Of a stretch of DNA of 34,850 nucleotides, positions 18,509-26,270 are shown in pieces; positions within the stretch are counted from its first letter, which is position 1, and each line of letters starts with the position of its first letter. The position numbers and the translations under genes were made by a program. This DNA comes from a virus, in IMG/VR virus record IMGVR_UViG_3300027917_000104, positions 1-34,850 of that record, one strand, 5' to 3'. A model generated the notes under the pieces. That model was given only the letters and a program-made list of their open reading frames with translations. It did no database searches and was not told the DNA's origin.

Positions 18509-18581
18509 GACATATAATTTTTTATTGTTAGTACTATATATAATATAAGAAAAAAAGTTTACATGTCATTGTAGTAGTAGC
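18509..18581 (-). promoter_or_regulatory. A/T-rich leader and probable promoter of the 107-aa gene
   Basis: The stretch between the upstream terminator and the start at 18508 is almost pure A/T on the minus strand. It includes a T7 run and TATATTATATATAG roughly 30-45 bases before the ATG. A gene placed just after a strong terminator needs its own promoter, and this is the only space for one. No clear Bacteroidota -33/-7 pair (TTTG / TAnnTTTG) can be fixed, so the exact elements are uncertain; a phage polymerase promoter is also possible. Confidence 0.35.
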
Positions 18582-18609
18582 AAAAAAAAGGGAGAGCCGA
18601 AGCTCCCCC
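18582..18609 (-). terminator. Intrinsic terminator with C(UUCG)G tetraloop
   Basis: On the minus strand GGGGGAGC pairs with GCTCTCCC (8 bp, one G-U) around a TTCG loop closed by C-G, the very stable C(UUCG)G tetraloop, followed by eight T residues. It begins six bases after the stop of the 194-aa gene and closes the long right-hand transcription unit. Confidence 0.92.
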
Positions 18610-18614
18610 TGTTC

Positions 18615-19199
18615 TTATAGATCATCAATATTTTCCATGAGATTACCTACGTAGTCATATAGACCATTAGTTCTGAAGTCATCACCATAGAATCCCCAGC
18701 AGCTGTCTTCTTCTTCACCGTCTTTATCCAAGACCCTGAATCCATAGACATCACCACTTACATACGAATTATATGTTTTAACTTCATTATCAAGATAACC
18801 TTCTAATCTATTCTTATAATCAACCCAAGTCTCATCATCATTCATAGTCACACCAAGACTATTAATAGCATCATGCGTTATGAATACATATCCGATTTGA
18901 CCTGAGTCCCATCTGCAACCAAACTCAGTAGTACTAATACTAATACCACTATGATCATACATATACAAAGGTTTGATTACAAGAGGATGTTCTCTCTTCA
19001 TAATATCTGCATAGAGTTCCTCCCACGAATCATACTCTTCCTTAACATAACTATCTGTATCATCACCCAAATAATAGTTACGATGAAAACAAACCATAGT
19101 AGTTAAGTTATCATCATGTCTTGGGTTATGAGGAGACTCATCATGAATTATCTCTAACTTCTTCTCCTGTTTTAGATTCAGTGTTTTCAGTACGTACAT
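18615..19199 (-). CDS. Conserved phage protein of unknown function, acidic
   Basis: This 194-residue acidic protein has blocks that I recognise as recurring in many phage and plasmid hypothetical proteins: a DES-PHNPRHDDNLTTMVCFH segment (about 20-39), YLGDD, LYMYDHSGISISTTEF (about 78-93), WDSGQIGYVFIT and a C-terminal SGDVYGFRVLD...SCWGFYG block. No catalytic motif is evident and the function is unknown. The start at 19199 overlaps the last 59 bases of a 54-codon ORF in another frame; a later start is not excluded, although the residues before the DESP block fit the family. It is the last gene of the long minus-strand unit and is followed at once by a strong terminator. Confidence 0.85.
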   Translation of the reverse strand: MYVLKTLNLKQEKKLEIIHDESPHNPRHDDNLTTMVCFHRNYYLGDDTDSYVKEEYDSWEELYADIMKREHPLVIKPLYMYDHSGISISTTEFGCRWDSGQIGYVFITHDAINSLGVTMNDDETWVDYKNRLEGYLDNEVKTYNSYVSGDVYGFRVLDKDGEEEDSCWGFYGDDFRTNGLYDYVGNLMENIDDL

Positions 19200-19305
19200 C
19201 CGATTGTTTTTTATCTAAATATTCTAAATACTTTTTAAGTGCGTCCGGGTCATCTTCAAGACCATTCTCTTGAACCCATAGCACTGCTCTTCCCATTCTA
19301 CTCAT
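19141..19305 (-). CDS. Small 54-aa hypothetical protein
   Basis: An ATG at 19305 opens a 54-codon frame ending in TGA at 19141. The product starts MSRMGRAVLWVQENGLEDDP and continues with a Lys/Glu-rich helical segment and a hydrophilic tail. It fills an otherwise empty gap between the acidic-tailed gene and the 194-aa gene, overlapping the latter by 59 bases. The ATG follows an A/T-rich leader (TTAAATTAATCTT) of the kind seen before other genes here. The family is not recognised. The high charge and plausible start favour a real gene, but the long overlap lowers confidence. Confidence 0.5.
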   Translation of the reverse strand: MSRMGRAVLWVQENGLEDDPDALKKYLEYLDKKQSDVRTENTESKTGEEVRDNS

Positions 19306-19331
19306 AAGATTAATTTAATTAGATCACATCA

Positions 19332-19353
19332 GGGGAGGATCTCAACTCTCCCC
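19332..19353 (-). terminator. Hairpin after the acidic-tailed gene, possible weak terminator
   Basis: GGGGAG (19332-19337) pairs with CTCCCC (19348-19353), a 6-bp all-strong stem with a 10-nt loop, starting 22 bases after the stop of the 525-aa gene. On the minus strand it is followed by TGATGTGATC and then TTAAATTAAT rather than a clean T run. It could be a leaky terminator or an mRNA 3'-end stabiliser. Confidence 0.4.
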
Positions 19354-19375
19354 ATCTGCGACTTTCTAGCTTACT

Positions 19376-20953
19376 CTAATTATTGACCATAGAGTTTATA
19401 TAATTTGCTGCTAATACGAAACTCTCACCAGATTCTAGTGTGACATCATAGACATCATCTTTCCGTACAAATGTAAATTCTGGATTGTATCCATAGAGTT
19501 CTTGGATCTCCTTTGCAATAATTACTTTTACACCTTCCTCAGAGTCATCTGTATGTGTAACGCTATTGCTTTCCTCCACAACAATTTCCTCCTCATCACT
19601 CTCCTCCATATCAAAAGGAGTATCTGTTGAAGCTATTGTATCACCTGTGTACATTTCAGGCGGGCCCACATGTTCCTCTTCAGACTGTGCAGGTTCTTCC
19701 TCCTCCATAGTAACAGCTTTGATACCAAAGTAATCATCACCTTCCATGTTTTCTATGTCAACTACTTCAAAGTACATACCGTCAATATCTACTAAATCCC
19801 CAATTTGTACACCGGGATATTCATCTACTGATATATAAGTTATGTCATCTTGTGTAATTATCTCATCTTCATCTGGAGTAGGAATAAATTGGAGATCTTT
19901 AACTTCATCTTCAACTGTGGTTACTTCTGTATTAGGATTAGGTAGTTCATCTACACCATCAATGTGATCTTCATCACCTCCTGATTCAATAGCTACCATA
20001 CCCATCTTATCCCAATCTTCATCTTCTTCAGCATCTAGATCTACTACTGCTTCTTCCTTTTCAGTTTCCAAATCATGAGCTGCACACGGTGACAACGGTT
20101 CAGGACATTGACTCATACCATCTTGAGGCAATAGTATATCACTATACTGCTCAATACGGTTGTCCATTTCCATGTCTTCTTCTTGAGTAGTCCCAGTTTC
20201 TTCACACACATTTGCAAGTGTTGCATCATCTTCATCAAACTGTGTCAAATCAAATTCTAAACACATATGTAAGTGAATAGCTGATTGATTGGCCAACCAT
20301 GTTCTTGGATTAGATTGACGCAATGCTACTAGTATGTGATTGTAACATGTCCACAAATTATCTTTGCTTGTAGTGTAACTATATGTAGGACTATTATACT
20401 CCTTAACTGCAGCACTAACCATGTCAATAGTTAACCAACCTTTCATTAAGAATTTACCCAATAGGCTACCAAACTTATCTGCGTCAATATCTATCTGCTG
20501 CATGGCTCTTTTATTCTGAGCTAACTCATCATAATAATCTTTTGCATTTGCCATCTGCTCAGATATCTTATCTGCAGTTTCTTGGTCAGCAGTACCTGTG
20601 TGTTTTCTCACCCAGTCTCCTAACTGTCCCACCATAAATGATTCACTTTCATGAACGTAAACACCAAAGGTTGCTCCAAACTTAATCATCTTATTGTATG
20701 AATTAACAAACGCATACATCATAGATAGATCAGGATCATCATTATAGTCTACAATGAATTTACCAATTGCTTCTTTAGCATCTGTTGTACACTTATATAG
20801 CTCATGCTTTATACCAAATCCGTTATTTGCTAACTCTTGTTGTATTGTATTAATAACAAACTGATGTGATATAACTGTGTACGTACTTGTTGCCACAGGC
20901 AACGGGGCGTTAACCAGGACAGACCTGGCAACGTTTCCTAATTTTCTAGGCAT
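19376..20953 (-). CDS. DUF932-like protein with long acidic C-terminal region
   Basis: This 525-residue protein has two parts. Residues 1 to about 235 are folded-looking and contain ISHQFVINTIQQEL, FVNSYNKMIKFGATFGVYV (about 86-104), LMKGWLTIDM and LWTCYNHILVALRQ. This pattern resembles the DUF932 phage/plasmid-like family; the match is from memory and moderate. Residues about 236-480 are dominated by Asp and Glu, with an embedded SH3/KOW-like stretch (VQIGDLVDIDGMYFEVVDIE, about 385-404), and a short mixed C-terminus follows. Such acidic tails can mimic DNA or bind basic partners. It begins 10 bases after the polymerase gene stop and ends in TAG, so it is probably co-transcribed with replication genes. 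Its function is unknown. Confidence 0.8.
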   Translation of the reverse strand: MPRKLGNVARSVLVNAPLPVATSTYTVISHQFVINTIQQELANNGFGIKHELYKCTTDAKEAIGKFIVDYNDDPDLSMMYAFVNSYNKMIKFGATFGVYVHESESFMVGQLGDWVRKHTGTADQETADKISEQMANAKDYYDELAQNKRAMQQIDIDADKFGSLLGKFLMKGWLTIDMVSAAVKEYNSPTYSYTTSKDNLWTCYNHILVALRQSNPRTWLANQSAIHLHMCLEFDLTQFDEDDATLANVCEETGTTQEEDMEMDNRIEQYSDILLPQDGMSQCPEPLSPCAAHDLETEKEEAVVDLDAEEDEDWDKMGMVAIESGGDEDHIDGVDELPNPNTEVTTVEDEVKDLQFIPTPDEDEIITQDDITYISVDEYPGVQIGDLVDIDGMYFEVVDIENMEGDDYFGIKAVTMEEEEPAQSEEEHVGPPEMYTGDTIASTDTPFDMEESDEEEIVVEESNSVTHTDDSEEGVKVIIAKEIQELYGYNPEFTFVRKDDVYDVTLESGESFVLAANYINSMVNN

Positions 20954-20963
20954 AACTTTAATT

Positions 20964-22952
20964 TTAAAATAAACTTAATTGAATTTTGAACAGCTCAGGT
21001 TGCATGGCTTTTATCTCTCTATTGATTTTATCTAGATAAAAGTTGTAATCTATATTGTATTCCTCCCAAGCTTTCTCTTCATATACATTGAATATGTGTT
21101 GTAACCATCTACCGGCTACCACATTTATTTCTCTGTCATCACCAAGGTTTCTCTTGATTATCTTATCACCTTCTTTAGACACTAGATATCTAAGGGTCTT
21201 TTGTAAAGGTTCCGTAATAACTATACCATCTTTAACATAAGTTTTCTGAAACTTCCAATTACCTCTGATCTTTGCTTGACCACAATAATCAAAAATGTTC
21301 TTGTTAGTTTTCAGGTACTCTTCAGGTTTAGTCCCGTGGACAAAGAAATCAAACAGTGCCTTAGCAACTACTGTGAAACTTTTGTTCTTATGTAAAGGTT
21401 TGTCTATTTCAAATCTACCTTTACACTTAGTTTTGGCATGATAAAATTTACCGTCTTCTTTTTTAAACGGATCTCTTGGATTTGTTTTCTGCAGTTCTAA
21501 GAAAGTATCACGGTCAACTTCTTTGTACTTAAATACACCAATGTAATTGTTTACATCAGGTACAATCAGTTTCTGATACTCATCATGCTCTAGCTGCAGG
21601 TTAGTTACTTCTTCCCATTCTTTACAAACTTCTAAATAGATGTCTTTGTATTTCTTAGGAATCATCATTTCTAGACCGTCCGTGTTCTGCATAATAGGAA
21701 TGCAACCTGGTACTTTTTCCGCCAGGTTCACATACAACATCATCAAACTAAGCTGACCATTAATAGTAATACGCATAGTGAGTTCAGGATCATACAAGAA
21801 ACTGTTCTCATCATTACTTAAACCGTATGTACTATTTAGGATAATTTTGTATACATAGTTTCTAGGATCTGTTTTAGGAATCTTTTTCCGCTCATCAAAG
21901 AACCATTCATACAGTTTACAAAATTCTTGCTTAGGTAAATGTGCAGGAGCCCAACCATTTCTAATAGCTAAGTTAGGATAGAAACTGGTAACATCTGATG
22001 ACATGATTGTCATATGTTCTTCAGGTTCATATATACCTCTCTTAGCACCGTGGACACCACCCAAACCAAAGTCTGTCTGAACTCCTCTATACTTAACTGA
22101 ATAAGAGAATGCACCTTTAGTATGCATACCATTAATCACTAGATCTTTAAACTTACTAAGCAGGTCTTCAAACTCAGGAACTCCATTGAAGTTTATGTAT
22201 GGAAGAATAATATCCCGCACATGTATTTCTCTTCTGTAAGTTCTTAGTTGTTTTAACTCATACTTAGATATACCAGTTTCTTTCTCTAGGAAGTATAAAA
22301 ATAGTTCTTTAGATATCCGTGGTTCAGATGCACTAAACAATGGTATGTTGTACTCTTCTGTAAGATCCCGTCTTAACCGGATCTCCTTAGCACAGAGAGT
22401 CATAATATGTTTAGTACTGCTAACATCATTCCTACAATACTTTGCTATTTCTTGTAGCTGTGGTACTGTTTCAATCTTAGTTGTATGTTCTATTGGCATG
22501 TCTTGTACATTATGCCAATCCATATTACATTGTATCCATTTCAGAGATGAACTCTTTGCAGGATTGTCCCAGTGATTTAGTTTAAATATATCTATCTGTT
22601 TTATTGATAGATTCTTTTCACTATACTCTTGGAACTCACCCTGAGTCATTCTGTTGATACAGTCCTGAGCTTTTGCATAAATCTTTTCAGCAGCTTTCTC
22701 TCCACTAACGTTCATTAACATGTCCCTATTACGTAGTATATACTCTGTAATCTGACTGTCAAATGCTAAACCATTAAAGGATATGTGCCACTGATTAAAT
22801 TGTATGTTCTCATCAAAAAAATCCAGGAGTTTATCTAAATCATTCCGCAACTTACCTACAGTAAATACCTTTACCTCATCTGTTTTGTAATGCTCAAACA
22901 CTCCAAGAAAACAGTTGGACAAAGTCTCATAGTCCATTACGTAATGATTCAT
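20964..22952 (-). CDS. Family B DNA polymerase with 3'-5' exonuclease domain
   Basis: At 662 residues this is a short family B polymerase. Exonuclease motifs are present: D7/E9 in MDYET, FNGLAFD at 59-65 and Y172...D176 in YCRNDV. Polymerase motif A is DVTSFYP at 320-326. Motif B is K369...NSTYG (373-377). Motif C is NTDG (423-426) in place of the usual DTD, keeping one clear Asp. GLGGVHG at about 296-302, between the exonuclease and polymerase parts, fits the family. This is the likely replicative polymerase, working with the helicase, primase and SSB-like protein encoded upstream. The ATG at 22952 follows directly on the TAG of a 41-codon ORF in the same frame. Identification as PolB is firm; whether it is protein-primed is not visible from the sequence. 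Confidence 0.95.
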   Translation of the reverse strand: MNHYVMDYETLSNCFLGVFEHYKTDEVKVFTVGKLRNDLDKLLDFFDENIQFNQWHISFNGLAFDSQITEYILRNRDMLMNVSGEKAAEKIYAKAQDCINRMTQGEFQEYSEKNLSIKQIDIFKLNHWDNPAKSSSLKWIQCNMDWHNVQDMPIEHTTKIETVPQLQEIAKYCRNDVSSTKHIMTLCAKEIRLRRDLTEEYNIPLFSASEPRISKELFLYFLEKETGISKYELKQLRTYRREIHVRDIILPYINFNGVPEFEDLLSKFKDLVINGMHTKGAFSYSVKYRGVQTDFGLGGVHGAKRGIYEPEEHMTIMSSDVTSFYPNLAIRNGWAPAHLPKQEFCKLYEWFFDERKKIPKTDPRNYVYKIILNSTYGLSNDENSFLYDPELTMRITINGQLSLMMLYVNLAEKVPGCIPIMQNTDGLEMMIPKKYKDIYLEVCKEWEEVTNLQLEHDEYQKLIVPDVNNYIGVFKYKEVDRDTFLELQKTNPRDPFKKEDGKFYHAKTKCKGRFEIDKPLHKNKSFTVVAKALFDFFVHGTKPEEYLKTNKNIFDYCGQAKIRGNWKFQKTYVKDGIVITEPLQKTLRYLVSKEGDKIIKRNLGDDREINVVAGRWLQHIFNVYEEKAWEEYNIDYNFYLDKINREIKAMQPELFKIQLSLF

Positions 22953-23078
22953 CTACTTAAGTTTTAAATTAGAAATTTCTTTTCTGACTAAGCCGCCAAA
23001 GGTGTAATCATTACCCTCTTGTTTAGAGAGTCTGATTATTCTTACGGCAAGCTTAATTAATTTAACTAGTCTTACCAT
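22953..23078 (-). CDS. 41-aa basic ORF abutting the DNA polymerase
   Basis: An ATG at 23078 opens 41 codons ending in TAG at 22953. The product is strongly basic with a hydrophobic/basic amphipathic N-terminus (MVRLVKLIKLAVRIIRLSKQ) followed by a short GNDYTFGGLVRKEI block. The polymerase ATG is the very next codon in the same frame. A terminator hairpin lies just upstream, so the ORF would sit in the leader of a polymerase transcript. It may be a small real gene, an upstream regulatory peptide or, if the TAG is read through, an extension of the polymerase. The family is not recognised. Confidence 0.5.
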   Translation of the reverse strand: MVRLVKLIKLAVRIIRLSKQEGNDYTFGGLVRKEISNLKLK

Positions 23079-23090
23079 AGTACAAAATAA

Positions 23091-23121
23091 AAGAGGAGCC
23101 TGTATAATACAAACTCCTCTT
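23091..23121 (-). terminator. Intrinsic terminator upstream of the polymerase unit
   Basis: AAGAGGAG pairs with CTCCTCTT (8 bp, perfect) around a 15-nt loop. On the minus strand it is followed by TTATTTTG. It lies 11 bases beyond the stop of the 145-aa gene and 13 bases before the 41-codon ORF, so polymerase expression must come from read-through or from a promoter inside this short gap. Confidence 0.75.
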
Positions 23122-23132
23122 AAGATTATTTA

Positions 23133-23570
23133 TTAAAGGGGCTTACCGTCTGCGCCTACTAATGAAGGTTGCTCAACAGCCATGATTGTAGGCTCTTTGT
23201 CAATCTCACGTAGGAACTTGCTGTAGTCATATGTATCTGCATTAACTGCAAACTGCTTGATGAAACTTTCCTGCTCATCTTTCTCTACAATGTAATACTC
23301 ATGTAAAACATTTAAGGTAGTACGCTGTTCTTTATATGATTTACCATTAGCTCTGACTTTCTTTGACGGCATTGGGTTACCATCTTCATCTAAGCGCGGT
23401 ACCATCTGAAAGTTTTCTTTAGATGTTTTACCTATAACAACTAGTAATGTTGTACTAGGATCATAAATTACCTCACTATAAGGACACTCATTATTTACTG
23501 GGATTAATTTAAATGTGTCTTTGTCAGACCAGTAGCTGGTAATCAGCAGCATGTTTTTACCGTATTCCAT
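23133..23570 (-). CDS. Conserved small protein of unknown function
   Basis: This 145-residue, mainly beta-strand-looking protein opens with MEYGKNMLLITSYW, followed by DTFKLIPV, a PYSEVIYDPSTTLLVVIGK block (about 30-48), MVPRLDEDGNP and a long helical C-terminus. The MLLITSYW/IYDP/PRLDEDG arrangement is one I associate with crAss-like phage replication clusters, where it has no assigned role. Met7 is an alternative start. It lies 5 bases after the preceding gene and is the last gene before a terminator, so it belongs to the nuclease-containing transcription unit. No catalytic residues or membrane segments are evident. Confidence 0.85.
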   Translation of the reverse strand: MEYGKNMLLITSYWSDKDTFKLIPVNNECPYSEVIYDPSTTLLVVIGKTSKENFQMVPRLDEDGNPMPSKKVRANGKSYKEQRTTLNVLHEYYIVEKDEQESFIKQFAVNADTYDYSKFLREIDKEPTIMAVEQPSLVGADGKPL

Positions 23571-23575
23571 ATTCT

Positions 23576-24142
23576 TTATAAATTATTAATAGATTCAAAG
23601 TTAACAACTTTAGATTTAATTTCAAGATCTTCTTTAGATAAATCTGGTAATGAACACAATTCACCTACCTGTTGTAACAATGATTTTTCCACGTCAAGTA
23701 TCTTAGCATAATCTCCATAATACTTCTCAGGGTATAGATAACTTTCTATATATGCATGATGCTTACTATGGTTTCTGAAGAATAAAAGAACTTTTCTTTT
23801 ATACTCATCATTAAGCATTGAATACTTACCGTTAATTATTTTCTTGTATTCTGATTTAAAACTGCTAAAGTCAAAGACATATGCACCATTATTATCTGCA
23901 AGTTCAAAGAACCCGTCAAATAAACTGTGGTTTATAAGTTTCTCCTCAAAGCTTTTAAATTCTTTGTCATCCCGTAAATGATATACTATAATAAACTTAT
24001 AATCATTTAGTGAATATACATCTTTCCAAGTCATATATGTTTGAACAGGAGTGACACTACTGCCACGTCTGATACCAAGAATAGGATACAAGAACAACCT
24101 ACTCTTTTGTATATAATTGGGATATATTGTATTTAACCGCAT
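23576..24142 (-). CDS. Conserved phage protein of unknown function
   Basis: This is a 188-residue protein with IQKSRLFLYPILGIRRG near the N-terminus, then TYMTWKDV, an aromatic, charged middle with VFDFSSF and GKYSMLNDEYKRKVL, and a C-terminal SYLYPEKYYGDYAKILDV...GELCSLPDLSKED block. This pattern is familiar from crAss-like genomes as an unassigned gene close to the replication module. No nuclease, ATPase or DNA-binding motif is visible. It sits 9 bases after the RecE-like nuclease gene and 5 bases before the 145-aa gene, so co-transcription is very likely. A DNA-metabolism role is inferred from position only. Confidence 0.83.
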   Translation of the reverse strand: MRLNTIYPNYIQKSRLFLYPILGIRRGSSVTPVQTYMTWKDVYSLNDYKFIIVYHLRDDKEFKSFEEKLINHSLFDGFFELADNNGAYVFDFSSFKSEYKKIINGKYSMLNDEYKRKVLLFFRNHSKHHAYIESYLYPEKYYGDYAKILDVEKSLLQQVGELCSLPDLSKEDLEIKSKVVNFESINNL

Positions 24143-24151
24143 TTTTACATT

Positions 24152-25183
24152 TTAAAGTTCTACATTTCCTTTAGCATACTCAGCTGGTAAAGTAAAATCT
24201 TTGAACTTTAAATGATATTCTGCGTCTAACATTACATCTTCAAATCTCTGTTGCCAAGACTGCCGTGTCTTGTCTGAAACTTTAAATGCATATAACTGAT
24301 CATACTTATCAAATACAATAAAACGGAACTCAATATTCCATTCATCCGGATCTACTTTTACCTGCTTACTTAAAAAGTTACGAATAAGTTTTAAATAAAC
24401 AATGGCTTGAAGCCAGTAATTCCAATGATCAACAGATTCTGAAAACTCCTTTAACGCTTTTGACGTTGTCTTAAAGTCATTTACGCGTACAGTTTTAGTA
24501 GGTACATCTATAACTACGTTATCTATAATACCTTTAAAACTGTAATCCTTTGACTCTGCATCACATTCTAATGCAAACTCATTGTATACAGCTCTCTTCT
24601 TTGGATCATACTCTAAGTCTAATCCAAGAAGCTCTCTGATTTCTGTGTTTGCTTTTACTACCTCAGCTCTTCTTGTACATTTATCTAACAATGCGGAGTC
24701 TATGATTGTTTTATCTCCTTTGTTTTTAAGGAAATTAAAATACTCTTCAGTTTTGGGTTCAATGATCTTTGCTATTCTTTTAGCAGGATCTTTGACATTT
24801 TGGTGTAAGTTCATATCAGTTAACACTTGGTCAACTTCTGCTTCAAAATCTGACAGGGTAAGAGTGTTGTCCCCCTTCTCCTGGTAAATCTTAAAGACTT
24901 CTTCTACAACGGCAATTGTATTTGCACTAGGTAAATTATCTGATGCCACAATGAAGTGATCATCAAAGCGTGCTTTATCTTCAAGCACTAGAAAATGTAT
25001 AAGAGTACCTTCTAATAAGTACTTCTTAAAATCATCTTCCTTTTGTTTTAATACATATTCCTGGTAAAATACGGCAGGAACTGTAATTAACTTATTAAGG
25101 CTGGAGTAACTAAAAGCAAATGGTTTGCTAAAGAACTCCGCCTCAAGTAAGTTTACATCTGTTTCTTTAATTGTCTGTATCAT
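24152..25183 (-). CDS. RecE-like PD-(D/E)XK exonuclease
   Basis: This 343-residue protein has the layout of the RecE C-terminal/PDDEXK exonuclease families. It has an N-terminal FSYSSLNKL helix and a YLLEGTLIHFLVLE stretch (about 55-68), which matches the usual 'G..lH.lvLE' block. The catalytic core is GIID at 218-221 and NDFKTT at 235-240, giving the D...(D)xK signature (Asp221, Asp236, Lys238). A downstream helix contains the conserved Gln-like position in WNYWLQAIVYLKL. Such enzymes resect double-stranded DNA ends for single-strand annealing recombination; here a Sak4-type ATPase and an SSB-like protein are encoded in the same strand block. Its start overlaps the end of the preceding gene by 17 bases, indicating translational coupling. 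The family call is confident; the recombination role is inferred from neighbours. Confidence 0.85.
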   Translation of the reverse strand: MIQTIKETDVNLLEAEFFSKPFAFSYSSLNKLITVPAVFYQEYVLKQKEDDFKKYLLEGTLIHFLVLEDKARFDDHFIVASDNLPSANTIAVVEEVFKIYQEKGDNTLTLSDFEAEVDQVLTDMNLHQNVKDPAKRIAKIIEPKTEEYFNFLKNKGDKTIIDSALLDKCTRRAEVVKANTEIRELLGLDLEYDPKKRAVYNEFALECDAESKDYSFKGIIDNVVIDVPTKTVRVNDFKTTSKALKEFSESVDHWNYWLQAIVYLKLIRNFLSKQVKVDPDEWNIEFRFIVFDKYDQLYAFKVSDKTRQSWQQRFEDVMLDAEYHLKFKDFTLPAEYAKGNVEL

Positions 25184-26225
25184 CTTGTAATAATTCTAAA
25201 CATTCTTTTTTTAATACCGGTCCTTGTGTCCAACAAAGATTATCTGAATTGCTATAGTTAATATAGTCTTCTGAACATAATGATGATACTAGTTGAGCAT
25301 TAGCACGGGTAAACTTTTTTTGTTTACGCAATGTAGCAGTAAGTTTATTAATATCCAAACTACTTAGCTCTTTTAAATCTAAATCTAGAAAAGTTAACAA
25401 ACTTCTGAAGTTTACATGCTGTGCTTCTTTTAAGTTACCTATGTCCTCACCAAACTCTTTTAACAAGAACAATAGATGAACAATACTTTTGTCATAATCA
25501 CAGTTACTCATAAGCTCCATCATAAGAACTAGATTCTCAGAGTCTTGACTATTACCAAAAGCTCTAAGCTCATTGTACTTAACGTCATCTATGACAAACT
25601 GATTCTCATTAAGAACTTTAAGAATATCAGATTCCATGTAGATATCACATGTCATAGCTCTCATCTCTGGTGAATTACTTAAACCAATAAGTTGATTCTC
25701 TTGCAGACTCATGCTGTCATACTTAAAAGTCCATCTGTTTTTTATATGCTGACTTAAACTTGTACCAGTACTAGTAAACTGACTAGTCCAATAATAGTCA
25801 CTCCAAAGTTTCTTACTTACAAAAATCTTTTCTATTGTATTGTTTTGGTAAAACATTTCAAATCTTTGAGGTATCTTATCATCAATTAACTGATTCATAA
25901 AGGGCCGCCATTCATTTATATCTACCGGCATACATTTAGGATAAAAGTCAAATGATGTATCTGAACCTTCAAGATTATCTGAAATAAAAGCGGCTGTTGC
26001 ATTACTAGGTTTATTAGTACAAGAAAAGTTTTCTCTTACTTTAAATCTAGGTACAGAACATCCAGGAAAGAAATATAACTTATCAGATCCTGTGGCTTGC
26101 CAACCTGTCTTTACATTGAGAGCACTTTTAATGTTATCTCTAGTAAAACCTTTTACAATTTTCATTTTGATACAACCTTGTACGCTGTCATCATAATCAA
26201 ATAATATGTAAGTTTTTAAATTCAT
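25167..26225 (-). CDS. 352-aa protein of unknown function
   Basis: I do not recognise this gene. The N-terminal 160 residues are rich in aromatic residues and beta-strand-like (YILFDYDDS, LYFFPGCSVPRFKV). The C-terminal half is helical and leucine-rich (MSLQENQLIGL, IVHLLFLLKEFGEDIG, LDLDLKELSSLDINKL). There are several Cys residues but no regular CxxC pairs, no Walker motif and no nuclease signature. It begins just after a terminator hairpin that follows the MoxR-type gene, with an A/T-only leader (TTTAATTTAAATTT) before the ATG. Its 3' end overlaps the RecE-like gene by 17 bases, so the two products are probably made together; a partner or regulator of the nuclease is one possible inference. 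Confidence 0.8.
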   Translation of the reverse strand: MNLKTYILFDYDDSVQGCIKMKIVKGFTRDNIKSALNVKTGWQATGSDKLYFFPGCSVPRFKVRENFSCTNKPSNATAAFISDNLEGSDTSFDFYPKCMPVDINEWRPFMNQLIDDKIPQRFEMFYQNNTIEKIFVSKKLWSDYYWTSQFTSTGTSLSQHIKNRWTFKYDSMSLQENQLIGLSNSPEMRAMTCDIYMESDILKVLNENQFVIDDVKYNELRAFGNSQDSENLVLMMELMSNCDYDKSIVHLLFLLKEFGEDIGNLKEAQHVNFRSLLTFLDLDLKELSSLDINKLTATLRKQKKFTRANAQLVSSLCSEDYINYSNSDNLCWTQGPVLKKECLELLQDDTDN

Positions 26226-26239
26226 AAATTTAAATTAAA

Positions 26240-26263
26240 CGGGGGACAGGCCACCATCCCCCG
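26240..26263 (-). terminator. Intrinsic terminator after the MoxR-type gene
   Basis: CGGGGGA pairs with TCCCCCG (7 bp) around a 10-nt loop. On the minus strand it is followed by TTTAATTTAAATTT and then the ATG of the 352-aa gene. It lies 7 bases beyond the stop of the MoxR-type gene. The T tract is interrupted, so partial read-through into the nuclease genes is plausible. Confidence 0.7.
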
Positions 26264-26270
26264 GTAATTA

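Noticed and set aside
22953-22955. Reassignment of TAG to glutamine
   Set aside because: TAG also ends the SSB-like (31391) and acidic-tailed (19376) genes at sensible positions, and the giant late genes contain no in-frame TAG, so the standard code fits.
24582-24887. 101-codon plus-strand frame opposite the nuclease gene
   Set aside because: It covers the antisense of the conserved PD-(D/E)XK protein and has Ser/Leu-rich composition with no recognisable motif.
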